Of a stretch of 64,000 nt of DNA, positions 15,299-24,180 are shown in pieces. How positions within the stretch are numbered: the first letter of the stretch is position 1; every line of letters begins with the position of its first letter. The translations under genes and the position numbers were made by a program. The notes under the pieces were generated by a model. That model ran no database searches. It had not been told where the DNA came from and was given only the letters and a program-made list of their open reading frames with translations. The stretch lies in NCBI RefSeq assembly GCF_036226605.1, contig NZ_CP109000.1:372001-436000 (forward strand), given 5' to 3'. The stretch is from Streptomyces sp. NBC_00704. Its GTDB lineage: Bacteria; Actinomycetota; Actinomycetes; Streptomycetales; Streptomycetaceae.

Positions 15299-17404
15299 AT
15301 GCCCAAGCGGCCCTCGCTCGCCGAGTCCGTCGGGGCCGGCCGCCGGGCGGTCCGGGTGACGGCCTCCGCGGCCGCCGGGTTCTATCCGGCCGCCTACCTC
15401 GTCGACCAGCCCGTGACCGCGGTGTACGCGCTGTTCACACCCATCGCACTGGGCGTCCTGTCACCGCTGCCGGGCTCCGGGCGCGGACGCGCCGCCACCG
15501 TGCTGTGGGCGCTGCCGGCCGCCGCCGCTCTCGCCGCCCTGGGCACCGCCCTCGCCGTGACGACCTGGGCGGCCGTGGCGGGCATGCTGCTCGTGGGGTT
15601 CGGGCTGGCCTTCGGCGCGGTGTGCGGCCCCCGCCCGGCCGGGACCGCGCCCGGGCTGCTGCTGTTCTACATCCTCGCCTGTTTCCCGCCCTTCGCCCCG
15701 CAGACCCTGCCGCAGCGGCTGGCGGGCGTCGCCATCGGCGGACTGTTGCTCGCGCTGTGCGAACGGACGGTGCTCCCCGACCCGCCGCAGCCCTCGTACC
15801 GCGGCCGGATCGCCGACGTCCTGGACCTCGCCGAGCACACGGCCGTGGCGCTGACCCGCACCGGGGGCGCGGGGCACGGGGCGGGCGGGCGGCTGCGGGC
15901 GGCCGGCCGCGAGCTGCGTTTCTCCCGGCTCCCGGCCGGGGCGCGCCCGACCGGCGCGGGTCGCCGGGACCGCGCGCTGGCCCAGGCGGGCTCCGCGACC
16001 CGGCGTCTCGTGGACCAGCTGGCGGCACTGTGCGAGATGCCGCGCGCCGCCGCGGACACCGCCTCGCAGCAGCTCCTCCGGGGTGTCGCCGACGGCTGCG
16101 GCGGGGCGGCCCGTTCCCTGCGCGACCGGCGCCCCGCGGCCGGTCCCGAGCTGATCGAGGAGATGATCGCCGCGTTCCTCGTCTCCCGCGAGACGACCCC
16201 GGCCGGGCGCGGCGCCCGTCCGCGCGAGCTGCTGCGCCGGCAGTCGGCGGTGCTGACGATCGCCGTCTCGGCGGTGACCGTGCGCACCGCGGTCGCGCTG
16301 GCGTACGGCGGCCGGCGGCCCCTGCACGGGCTGCCCCGGGAGCAGTTCTGGTACGCCGGGCTGCCGGCGGTCCGCCTGTTCTCGGTGCGCCTGTCGGGCA
16401 ATCTGACGCGACGTTCCGTCGTCTTCCAGAACGCGATGCGCACCGCTCTGGGGCTCTGTGCCGCCCGGCTGGTGGCGGGTTCGCTGGACCTCTCGCACGG
16501 CTTCTGGGTGCTGCTGGCCGTGCTGACGTTGGGGCGCACCACGGCGGGCGCGACGTGGTCGACGGTGCGCGCGGCCGTCGTCGGCACGCTGGCCGGAGCG
16601 CTGGCGGCCGGGCTGCTGCTGGTCGAGGCGGGCGGCGCCACCGAGGTGTACGCGTGGCTGCTCGTGCCGATGATGCTGGTGGCCTTCACGGTGGGCCCGC
16701 TGGAGGGGCCGGCCTGGGCGCAGGGGCTGTTCACCCTGGTCGTGTCGGTGGCGTTCGCGCAGATCGCGCCCGTGACCTGGCGGCTCGCGGAGATGCGGGT
16801 CGTCGACGTGCTGACCGGGAGCGCGGTGGGGCTGCTGTGCGGCGTCCTCGCGTGGCCGTTCGGCGCCCGCGCCGAGGCGCGGCGCAGCATGGCGGCGCTG
16901 CTGTGCGCGGCCGGGCCCCTGGTGACGTCCACCGCCGCCGCCACGACCGGCGACGGCGACGACGGCGGTCCGGGCGGCGAGGAGGCCGACCGGGCCGTCC
17001 GGCTGACCCGGCACCGGCTCCGGATCGCGGAGGCGGCGTACGCGCAGTACCGCACCGAGCCCTCGTCGGAGTCCGGGACGGAGCCCGACTACCTGGCCGC
17101 TCTCAACTTCGGCGCCCGGGTCCTGGTGGGATCCCACTGGCTGCCCCGCACGGACCGGGTGCGCGAGCTGCCCGGCGTCGCCCGGCGCTGGCTGCGGGAG
17201 GCCGCCGGGGAGGTGGAGGCGGCCGGCGTGCGGGCGGCCGGCTTCCCCGCGGGCGGCGTCCGGATCCGGCCGGCGCCGCCGCCGGACCTCGCGCCCGACT
17301 GCCCGCCGGGCGCGCTGTCCCTCCTGAGCGACATGGAGGTGTGGCTGGACGCCCTCGCGGCGGACCTGCGGGCCGGCGCCGCGACGGGCGGCCGGCCCCG
17401 GTGA
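15299..17404 (+). CDS. FUSC family membrane protein
   Basis: 701 aa. Two clusters of hydrophobic helices flank a long soluble middle, the pattern of FUSC/YccS-type proteins. The first set covers about residues 20-165 (including LLLFYILACFPPFAP). The second set begins around residue 380 with LCAARLVAGSLDLSHGFWVL, followed by the family motif LAVLTLGRTTAGATWSTVRA. The family includes fusaric-acid and p-hydroxybenzoate efflux components. A soluble tail of about 160 residues follows. GGAGAGGAACGCCCG precedes the ATG. The stop lies only 9 bp from the convergent gap stop, without an obvious terminator. Confidence 0.85.
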   Translation: MPKRPSLAESVGAGRRAVRVTASAAAGFYPAAYLVDQPVTAVYALFTPIALGVLSPLPGSGRGRAATVLWALPAAAALAALGTALAVTTWAAVAGMLLVGFGLAFGAVCGPRPAGTAPGLLLFYILACFPPFAPQTLPQRLAGVAIGGLLLALCERTVLPDPPQPSYRGRIADVLDLAEHTAVALTRTGGAGHGAGGRLRAAGRELRFSRLPAGARPTGAGRRDRALAQAGSATRRLVDQLAALCEMPRAAADTASQQLLRGVADGCGGAARSLRDRRPAAGPELIEEMIAAFLVSRETTPAGRGARPRELLRRQSAVLTIAVSAVTVRTAVALAYGGRRPLHGLPREQFWYAGLPAVRLFSVRLSGNLTRRSVVFQNAMRTALGLCAARLVAGSLDLSHGFWVLLAVLTLGRTTAGATWSTVRAAVVGTLAGALAAGLLLVEAGGATEVYAWLLVPMMLVAFTVGPLEGPAWAQGLFTLVVSVAFAQIAPVTWRLAEMRVVDVLTGSAVGLLCGVLAWPFGARAEARRSMAALLCAAGPLVTSTAAATTGDGDDGGPGGEEADRAVRLTRHRLRIAEAAYAQYRTEPSSESGTEPDYLAALNFGARVLVGSHWLPRTDRVRELPGVARRWLREAAGEVEAAGVRAAGFPAGGVRIRPAPPPDLAPDCPPGALSLLSDMEVWLDALAADLRAGAATGGRPR

Positions 17405-17413
17405 AGCGGCGGG

Positions 17414-18412
17414 TCAGCGGGCGGCGAGCAGTTCGAGCGTGTCGATCACCCGGTTGGAGAAGCCCCACTCGTTGTCGTACCAGGCGACGACCTTGACATG
17501 ACGGCCCTCGACCCGGGTCAGCTCCGAGTCGAAGATCGACGACGCCGGGTTGCCGGTGATGTCGGACGACACCAGCGGGTCCTCCGAGTACTCGAGGACG
17601 CCGGCCAGCGGGCCCTCGGCGGCCGCGCGGTACGCCGCCAGCACGTCCTCGCGGGTGACGTCGCGGGCGACGGTCGTGTTCAGCTCCACGATGGAGCCCA
17701 CCGGGACCGGCACCCGGATCGAGTCGCCGGACAGCTTGCCGTCGAGGGCGGGCAGCACGTGGCCGATGGCCTTGGCGGCGCCGGTCGTGGTCGGCACGAT
17801 GTTGACGCCGGCGGCACGGGCGCGGCGCGGGTCGCGGTGCGGGCCGTCCTGGAGGTTCTGCTCCTGCGTGTAGGCGTGCACGGTCGTCATGAAGCCGTGC
17901 TCGATGCCGGCGAGGTCGTCCAGGACGGCGGCGAGGGGGGCGAGCGCGTTGGTGGTGCAGGACGCGTTCGAGACGATCGTGTGCAGCTCGGGGTCGTAGG
18001 CGTCGGTGTTGACGCCGTACGCGAGGGTGACGTCGGCGCCGTCCGAGGGCGCGCTGACGAGCACCTTGCGCGCACCCGCGTCGAGGTGGGCGCGGGCGGC
18101 CTTCGCCGAGGTGAACCGGCCGGTGGCCTCCAGCACGATGTCGACCTCGAGCGCCGCCCAGGGCAGCTGCGCCGGCTCGCGCTCGGCGAGGACCTTGATA
18201 CGGCGGCCGTCGACGACGAGGACGTCGCCCTCGACGGTGACCGGGCGGCCCAGCCGGCCGGACGTCGAGTCGAAGGCGAGCAGCCGGGCCAGGGCGGTCG
18301 GCTCGGTGAGGTCGTTGACGGCGACGATCTCCAGGTCGCTGTCGCGCTCCAGGAGTGCGCGCAGCACGTTGCGTCCGATGCGGCCGAATCCATTGACGGC
18401 GATGCGAGTCAT
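17414..18412 (-). CDS. gap: Type I glyceraldehyde-3-phosphate dehydrogenase
   Basis: 332 aa, full length. NAD-binding motif NGFGRIGRN (residues 7-15), D34 in AVNDL marking NAD preference, catalytic SNASCTTN with C152 and partner H179 in TTVHAYT. The enzyme oxidises glyceraldehyde-3-phosphate to 1,3-bisphosphoglycerate in glycolysis. The sequence resembles the second (gap2-like) streptomycete GAPDH rather than the copy that sits with pgk and tpi, which are absent here. GAAGGGACATCACTC precedes ATG 18412. The GlxA-type regulator lies upstream on the same strand, 138 bp away, so regulation or cotranscription is plausible. Confidence 0.96.
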   Translation of the reverse strand: MTRIAVNGFGRIGRNVLRALLERDSDLEIVAVNDLTEPTALARLLAFDSTSGRLGRPVTVEGDVLVVDGRRIKVLAEREPAQLPWAALEVDIVLEATGRFTSAKAARAHLDAGARKVLVSAPSDGADVTLAYGVNTDAYDPELHTIVSNASCTTNALAPLAAVLDDLAGIEHGFMTTVHAYTQEQNLQDGPHRDPRRARAAGVNIVPTTTGAAKAIGHVLPALDGKLSGDSIRVPVPVGSIVELNTTVARDVTREDVLAAYRAAAEGPLAGVLEYSEDPLVSSDITGNPASSIFDSELTRVEGRHVKVVAWYDNEWGFSNRVIDTLELLAAR

Positions 18413-18550
18413 GAGTGATGTCCCTTCGGTTCTCCACCAGCCTCGCGCGCCGCGCCCGCGCACGGCCCGGGCGTGAGCGCCATGGTTCGCAAGGATCTCG
18501 CCAACCGGTGATCTTCCCCCCGCCGGTCCCGGCCCGGTGACTCGCCCCGG

Positions 18551-19507
18551 TCACTCGCCCCGGGTGAAGGTGCGCCGGTACTCGCTCGGCGTGGTCCCGA
18601 GGATCTGCTGGAAGTGCAGCCGCAGGTTCGCGCCGGTGCCGAGCCCGACGTCCCCCGCGATCTGCTCGACGCCGCGCCCGGAGCGCTCCAGCAGTTCGCG
18701 CGCCCGGTCGATGCGGGCGCGCATCACCCACTCCATGGGCGTGTATCCGGTGTCCTCGACGAAGCGCCGCGACAGGGTCCGCTCGGAGACGGCCGCGTGC
18801 CGGGCCAGGGTCTCCAGGGTGAGGGGCTCGCCGAGGTGGTGCAGCGCCCATTCGCGGGTGGCGGCGAAGCGCTCGCCGAGCGGCTCCGGCACGCTGCGCG
18901 GCACGTACTGGGCCTGGCCGCCGCTGCGGTAGGGGGCCGCGACCAGCCGCCGGGCCGCGTGGTTGGAGGCGGCCACGCCGAGGTCGCGGCGCAGGACGTG
19001 CAGGCACAGGTCGATGCCGGAGGCGGCGCCCGCCGACGTCAGCACGCTGCCCTCGTCGACGAACAGGACGTTCTCGTCGACGCGCACGTGCGGGTGCCTG
19101 GCGGCGAGGGCCCGGGTGTAGTGCCAGTGGGTGGTGGCGCGTCTGCCGTCGAGCAGACCCGTCGCGGCGAGGGCGAAGGCGCCGGTCGAGATGGCGGCCA
19201 GCCGTGCCCCCCGCTCATGGGCGGCGCGCAGCGCGTCGACGACCGCGCGCGGGGGGTCGTCGCGGTCGGGGTGGCGGTAGCCGGGGATGAAGACGACGTC
19301 CGCCCAGCCGAGCGCCTCCAGCCCGTGCGCGACGTGGTACGACAGTCCGTCGCCGCCCGTGACGAGGCCGGGCGTGGCGCCGCACACCCGCACCTCGTAG
19401 GGCATGCTCGCGCGGGTCGTGAACACCTGCGCCGGGATGCCGACGTCGAGCGGCTTCGCTCCTTCGAGCACGAGGACGGCGACACGTTGCAGACGGGAGG
19501 ACGGCAC
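18551..19507 (-). CDS. GlxA family transcriptional regulator (DJ-1/PfpI-like + AraC HTH)
   Basis: 318 aa. The N-terminal 190 residues form a class I amidotransferase-like (DJ-1/PfpI) domain: VAVLVLEGAKPLDVGIPAQV, then AISTGAFALAATGLLDGRRATTHW in place of the usual nucleophile elbow, with no cysteine there. The C-terminal AraC-type double HTH has ALHHLGEPLTLETLARHAAVSERTL split over two helices and IAGDVGLGTGANLRLHFQQI. Such proteins act as sensors, not amidases. GTG at 19507 fits the family start; the ribosome site is weak. It precedes gap on the same strand. Confidence 0.88.
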   Translation of the reverse strand: MPSSRLQRVAVLVLEGAKPLDVGIPAQVFTTRASMPYEVRVCGATPGLVTGGDGLSYHVAHGLEALGWADVVFIPGYRHPDRDDPPRAVVDALRAAHERGARLAAISTGAFALAATGLLDGRRATTHWHYTRALAARHPHVRVDENVLFVDEGSVLTSAGAASGIDLCLHVLRRDLGVAASNHAARRLVAAPYRSGGQAQYVPRSVPEPLGERFAATREWALHHLGEPLTLETLARHAAVSERTLSRRFVEDTGYTPMEWVMRARIDRARELLERSGRGVEQIAGDVGLGTGANLRLHFQQILGTTPSEYRRTFTRGE

Positions 19508-19681
19508 CCGGAAAGGGTACGGCGCTGCCGCGGCGCCTCCGCCGACGTCTGTGCTCCGACGTCGGTCCGCCGATGTCTTCGTCCGTCGACGCGGCGGGAC
19601 GCCCCCGGCGGACCGTGCCCGAAATCCGCCCTGCCATTGGCATAGACCTGCCACCCGTCACCCATTAGGCTCCGCCCCACC

Positions 19682-19734
19682 TGAGAGCGCTCTCACCCAC
19701 CTGTTCCACCCTTGTTCCGCCCCTGTTCCACCCC
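19682..19734. promoter_or_regulatory. LacI-type palindrome followed by three 11-bp phased repeats
   Basis: TGAGAGCGCTCTCA at 19682-19695 is a perfect 14-bp dyad with the central CG step typical of LacI-family operators; it differs at symmetric positions from the cellobiose-repressor box TGGGAGCGCTCCCA. Immediately after, TGTTCC(A/G)CC starts at 19702, 19713 and 19724, exactly one 11-bp step apart. Both lie within 82 bp of the protease start and probably form its control region. Confidence 0.7.
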
Positions 19735-19763
19735 CACTCCTGGAACGACGAAGGGCAACTCCC

Positions 19764-20981
19764 ATGAGACGCACACGGCTCGGCCCCCTCTGTCTGGCGG
19801 CGCTGTTGACCCTGGGCGGGCTCGTCGGCGCGGGTATCTCCCCCGCGGCGGCGAGCGGCCAGGCCCCGGCGCCACCCGCCGCCGGCCCCGGCTCCCACGC
19901 CTCCCGGCCCGCCGCCGCTTCCACCGGCGGCGACTCCGCCCGCGCCTCCGCGGGACTGCTGCGGGCCATGCGCCGGCAGTTCGGCCTCACCGAGCGCGAG
20001 GCGAGCGCCCGGCTGCGGGCGGAGCGGGCCGCCGCCGCCCTCGAACCGAGGGTGCGCCGCACGGCGGGCTCCGCGTACGCGGGGTCCTGGTTCGACGCCG
20101 CCGACGGCCGTCTGACGGTGGCGGTCACCTCGCGGGCGTCGCAGGCCACGCGCACGGCGATCGGCTCCGCGGGAGCGGTGGTCCGCGTCGTCGAGCACAG
20201 CGCGAGTTCGCTGGACGCGGCCAAGTCGCGCATCGACCGGCTCTCCGCCCCCGCCGGCGTGGCGGGCTGGCACGTCGACCCGGCCGCGAACGGCGTGGTG
20301 GTCACGGTCGTCCGCGACCGGCGCGCGGACAACGATGTCCGGCGCTTCCTCGCACAGGCCCGCGCCGCCGCGCCCGTCACGGTGGAGACCGTCGCCGCGG
20401 CGCCGCGCACCTTCGCGGCCGGCACGGTCGGCGGCGACCCCTACTACACGGGCAACGTCCGCTGCTCCATCGGCTTCTCGGTCCACGGAGGCTTCGTCAC
20501 CGCCGGCCACTGCGGCACCGCCGGTGCGGGCGTCCGGGGCTGGGACGGCTCCTACGTCGGCGAGTTCCGGGGCTCCTCGTTCCCCGACAACGACTACGCG
20601 TGGGTCAGCGTGGGCAGCGGCTGGTGGACGGTGCCGGTCGTGCTCGGCTGGGGCACGGTCCCCGACCAGCTGGTGCGCGGGTCCGCCGAGGCGCCCGTGG
20701 GCTCCTCCGTCTGCCGCTCCGGGTCGACCACCCACTGGCACTGCGGGACGGTGCTGGCCAGGAACGAAACGGTCAACTACAGCCAGGGCGCGGTGCACCA
20801 GATGACGAAGACGAGCGTCTGCGCCGAAGGCGGCGACTCCGGCGGCTCGTTCATCAGCGGGGACCAGGCACAGGGCGTCACCTCCGGCGGCTGGGGCAAC
20901 TGCTCCTCCGGCGGCGAGACCTGGTTCCAGCCCGTCAACGAGATCCTCGGTCGCTACGGACTCACCCTGCACACCTACTGA
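19764..20981 (+). CDS. Secreted S1 serine protease (alpha-lytic/streptogrisin type)
   Basis: 405 aa preproenzyme. Signal peptide at residues 1-30, Ala/Pro-rich spacer, then a propeptide (about 60-215) of alpha-lytic type, in which LDAAKSRIDRLSAPAGVAGWHVD resembles the folding-assisting repeats. The mature protease starts near T221. The triad is H249 (TAGHC), D277 (NDYAW) and S359 (GGDSGGS). Cysteines flanking His and Ser match the family disulphides. There is no C-terminal substrate-binding domain. The role is extracellular protein breakdown. AAGGGCAACTCCC precedes the ATG. A palindrome and repeats lie upstream and a strong terminator downstream. Confidence 0.95.
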   Translation: MRRTRLGPLCLAALLTLGGLVGAGISPAAASGQAPAPPAAGPGSHASRPAAASTGGDSARASAGLLRAMRRQFGLTEREASARLRAERAAAALEPRVRRTAGSAYAGSWFDAADGRLTVAVTSRASQATRTAIGSAGAVVRVVEHSASSLDAAKSRIDRLSAPAGVAGWHVDPAANGVVVTVVRDRRADNDVRRFLAQARAAAPVTVETVAAAPRTFAAGTVGGDPYYTGNVRCSIGFSVHGGFVTAGHCGTAGAGVRGWDGSYVGEFRGSSFPDNDYAWVSVGSGWWTVPVVLGWGTVPDQLVRGSAEAPVGSSVCRSGSTTHWHCGTVLARNETVNYSQGAVHQMTKTSVCAEGGDSGGSFISGDQAQGVTSGGWGNCSSGGETWFQPVNEILGRYGLTLHTY

Positions 20982-21117
20982 CCGCCTGCCGCCGCCCCGC
21001 GCCGTGCGCGTCCACCGCGACCCGGCGCACACGGCCCGGCGGCGCACAGGCCCGGGACGCCCCGGCCCTCCTCCCCGAGGACACCCTCGGGGCCCGGGGC
21101 TCCCGGCACCGAAGGGC

Positions 21118-21150
21118 GGGGGTGGCCGCATGTCAGGCGCGGCCACCCCC
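21118..21150. terminator. Hairpin terminator after the S1 protease
   Basis: GGGGGTGGCCGC (21118-21129), a nine-base loop, then the exact complement GCGGCCACCCCC (21139-21150). The 12-bp stem lies 137 bp after the protease stop. The rest of the 288-bp gap is GC-rich with no other feature seen. Confidence 0.8.
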
Positions 21151-21269
21151 ACCCGGCCACTCGCCCGCCCGCCCCTCCGCCCTTCCTCGCCCTCGCCCCG
21201 TCCCCTGAACACCCGTGGCGCCGGGCCCGTATGCAGTCCCGACTGCTTTCGGAAAGGCGCGGTGATCAC

Positions 21270-22012
21270 GTGACGGCTCGCTCTCCCCACTCCGGGCACC
21301 GCAGGCCGCAGAACAGGACCCCGCTGATCGCCGCGGTCGCGGCGGGCGTGCTCGGCCTCGCGATCGCCGCGCAGGCCGCTCTCGCGACCGGGAGCGAGGG
21401 CACGGCCGGTGTGCGTGCGCTCGCGGTGCCGCGGGCGGCCGGCGAGGAGCGGCTCACCGCGACACGGCGGATCACCGGCGTCTTCGACGGGGAGCTGACC
21501 AGGTTCACGGCGGCGGCGACGCCGTCCCCGAAGGGGCAGAGGGTCGGTGGCCGGGACCCGCTGTTCGAACTCGCCGACGGCGCCGTCCTGAAGAACGTGA
21601 TCCTCGGCGCCCCCGCCTCCGACGGCGTCCGCTGTCTGGGCAGCTGCACCCTGGAGAACGTGTACTGGGAGGACGTCGGCGAGGACGCCGCGGCCTTCCT
21701 CGGCGAGTCCCCCGACGCCGCCTACGTCGTCAGCGGCGGCGGCGCGGCCGGGGCGGCGGACACGGTGTTCCGGTTCGACGGCGCGGGCACGCTGACCGTG
21801 CGGAACTTCGAGGCGGTCGGCTTCGGCGAGCTGGTCCGCTCCTGCGGCGACTGCGCGAAGCGGTTCCGGCGTCATGTGGTGCTGGAGGACGTCACGGCCA
21901 CCGCCCTCGGCGGCGACCTGGCCGGGTCGACTCCGACCTCGGCGACACCGTCCGGCTGACCGGCGGCACCGTCCTGGACGACCTCGGCCGCGAGGTCGTG
22001 CCCTGCCCCGCG
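21270..22012 (+). pseudogene. Pectate lyase family 3 (PL3), frameshifted
   Basis: The upstream frame gives a signal peptide (PLIAAVAAGVLGLAIAAQAALA) and the PL3 core: RDPLFELADGAVLKNVILGA, then TLENVYWEDVGEDAAAFLGE, FRFDGAGTLTVRNFEAVGFG and RSCGDCAKRFRRHVVLEDV. It stops early at 21959. At the GGG run 21924-21926 the family sequence continues in another frame as VDSDLGDTVRLTGGTVLDD then GREVVPC, so one base has been lost. After PC the expected Cys/Tyr-rich end is not recognisable, so decay has gone further. PL3 enzymes cleave polygalacturonate by beta-elimination. Start GTG 21270 or ATG 21231. A sequencing error could cause the frameshift but not the missing tail. Confidence 0.82.
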
Positions 22013-22222
22013 CGAAGGTGCTCCCGACGGCCGGTGCAGGCAAGTCGAACGCTTCGCGCATCGCCCGGAGGGGCGGGTGACCCGGCATCCGGGAGGGACC
22101 GGCCGGACGGCACCTGCTCGCCACACCCGACCCCCGCCTCCGGCCGGACGGCGGTGCCCCTGCGGGGGGCACGTGCGGGCCCGGCAGGACGCCCGGCCCG
22201 CACGGCGGGCGTTCACGACGGA

Positions 22223-22325
22223 CCGGAGGGGCCGGAGGGGCCGGAGGGGAAACCGCCGGGCGGGCAGGCCGGACTGGAAAGCGCCTGGCGGGCAGGCCGG
22301 ACGGGAAAACGCCTGGCGGGCGGCC
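22223..22325. repeat. Adjacent 9-bp (x3) and 28-bp (x2.6) tandem repeats
   Basis: CCGGAGGGG is repeated three times exactly at 22223-22249. Four bases later, a 28-bp unit starts at 22254, repeats at 22282 and partly at 22310; shared core GGCGGGCAGGCCGGAC. The arrays end 15 bp before the stop of the sigma-CAP gene, in the gap left by the decayed pectate lyase. Confidence 0.85.
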
Positions 22326-22339
22326 CGGCGGCCTCGCGG

Positions 22340-23995
22340 TCAGAGCTTGGCGCCGAAGTTCTGCGTCCACCACGGGCCGCCCGATCCGTCGTGGATCCCG
22401 ACGCCGATGTTCTTGAAGGAGCAGTTGAGGATGTTGGCGCGGTGGCCGGGGCTGTTCATCCAGGACGTCATCACCGACTGGGCGGTCTGCTGCCCCATGG
22501 CGATGTTCTCCCCGTAGGTGGACCAGCGGTAGCCCGCGGCCGTGATGCGTTTCCCGGGGTCGGCGCCGTCCGGGTTGGTGTGGTCGAAGAAGCCGCGGGC
22601 GGCCATGTCGTCGGAGTGCCCCTGTGCGGAGTTGCGCAGCAGGGGGTCCTCGGTGAGGGGTCCGCAACCGGCCTTCGCCCGCTCCTCGTTGACGAGCGCG
22701 ATCACCTGGGACGAGCGGTCCGACGACCCGGACCGCACCGTCGGCCTGCGGGATGCCGGCGGACGCGAGCCGGCCGGCTTCGCCGCGGGAGCCGCCGACG
22801 CGGTGGCGCTCTTGCGGGGGCGCGGCGAGGCGCTCGCGCTCGGCGACGACGACGGTGACGGCGACGCGGACGCCGTCGGGGAGGCGGACGGCGACGGCGA
22901 GGTCGCGGCACCGGCGTCGGGGGTGGGACGGCCGGAGATCAGCGCGTCGTCCACGGGCCGTACTGCGGTGCTGTCCTGGGCGCCGCCGTCCGGCCGCAGG
23001 CCGAAGTAGAGGAAGCCGCCGCCCGCCACGCACGCCGCCACGACCGCGCCGCCCACCGCGCGTCGCCGGGTGCGCCGCCTGCGCCGGGTCGCGGTGCGGG
23101 ACGCCGAGCGGCCGGCCGTCGAGTGCCGTGAGCCGGACCGGACGGTGACGTCCGGTCCGCCCTCGGGGAGGGAGGACGCCGAACCCGCCAGGGCGACCGT
23201 GTCGGCGGCGGCGCGCGTCCGCGCGAGCAGCGCGGAGGACGCGGCGACCAGCGCGAGACCGGCCAGCAGCCCTTCCGCGGGCACCAGTCCGCTCCACAGA
23301 CCGGAGCACTGGACGCACCCGCGCGCGTGGCGGGCTATGCGCTTGCGCCACAGCGTCGAGGGCCGGCCGTCCCACGCGGCCAGCTCACCGCGCAGTTCCG
23401 GGCACGGCGGCTGGGCCTCCAGGGCCCGCACGACCACACGGGCAGCCTCCAGCTGCGCCTTCATCCGCTGGACGCGGACCGCGGTGTGCTGCGGCGAAAG
23501 GGCGAGGGCCTCGGCTATCTCGGCCCGGGTGAGTTCACCGGCGCACTCCAGCCACCACAGGGACAGCAGCCCCCGGTCGTCCGGCTCCAGCCAGCGCGTG
23601 GCCAGAGCGGTCTCCTGGCGCTGGCCGGACAACTGCAGCCGGACGATGGTCAGATCGACGAAGTCGGCGCCCGGGTCGGCCACTTCGTCGGCCTCCTCCA
23701 TGGCGGTCCGGGTCGGCTGCTGCCGGTTCCAGTGCGCCCGGACCTGGTTCATCGCGATCGCCACCAGCCAGGAGCGGAAGCTCTCCGGGTCGCGCAGCGC
23801 GCCGAGCGAGTCCAGGGCGCGCAGCATGGTGTCCTGCACGACGTCGTCCACGTCCACCGAGCCGTTCAGCGCCCGGCCCACGATGTTGTAGACGAGCGGG
23901 AGGTACTCGCCGACGAGCGCCTCCTGGGCCGCCTGGTCTCCCGCTCGCGCGGCGGTCACCAGCGCCGTCGTCTCCACCGTGTGCCGTTCACTCAT
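22340..23995 (-). CDS. Sigma-70 family (ECF-like) factor fused to zinc-finger, transmembrane and CAP domains
   Basis: 551 aa with an unusual order. Residues about 10-95 form sigma region 2 (YLPLVYNIVGRAL, VDVDDVVQDTMLRALDSL, FRSWLVAIAMNQVRAHW). Residues 130-190 form region 4 (ELTRAEIAEALALSPQHTAV). A HARGCVQC motif near 225 resembles the zinc-binding H-x3-C-x2-C of anti-sigma factors. Hydrophobic segments near 237-258 (LLAGLALVAASSALLA) and 320-340 (AVGGAVVAACVAGGGFLYFG) may cross the membrane. A Ser/Pro/Ala linker leads to a CAP/SCP domain at about 431-551 (LVNEERAKAGC, GENIAMG, WMNSPGHRANIL). This predicts a sigma domain tethered inside and a CAP domain outside. AGGGAAGCTGCA precedes ATG 23995. 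Confidence 0.88.
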   Translation of the reverse strand: MSERHTVETTALVTAARAGDQAAQEALVGEYLPLVYNIVGRALNGSVDVDDVVQDTMLRALDSLGALRDPESFRSWLVAIAMNQVRAHWNRQQPTRTAMEEADEVADPGADFVDLTIVRLQLSGQRQETALATRWLEPDDRGLLSLWWLECAGELTRAEIAEALALSPQHTAVRVQRMKAQLEAARVVVRALEAQPPCPELRGELAAWDGRPSTLWRKRIARHARGCVQCSGLWSGLVPAEGLLAGLALVAASSALLARTRAAADTVALAGSASSLPEGGPDVTVRSGSRHSTAGRSASRTATRRRRRTRRRAVGGAVVAACVAGGGFLYFGLRPDGGAQDSTAVRPVDDALISGRPTPDAGAATSPSPSASPTASASPSPSSSPSASASPRPRKSATASAAPAAKPAGSRPPASRRPTVRSGSSDRSSQVIALVNEERAKAGCGPLTEDPLLRNSAQGHSDDMAARGFFDHTNPDGADPGKRITAAGYRWSTYGENIAMGQQTAQSVMTSWMNSPGHRANILNCSFKNIGVGIHDGSGGPWWTQNFGAKL

Positions 23996-24180
23996 TGCAG
24001 CTTCCCTGTCGTCGATTCCGAACGGTGCTGTCCGTCGCATCGGGGATCTCCTCGGGGGCGACGGATAACAGTTCTTCGGAAAAACGTGCGAGGACAGACA
24101 CTGTCGCCGTACGCCCCCCGGTGCAATGGAGGCGGTCACATCCGGACGCCCCCGTGCAGATTCCGTAAGCGAACTCCGTG

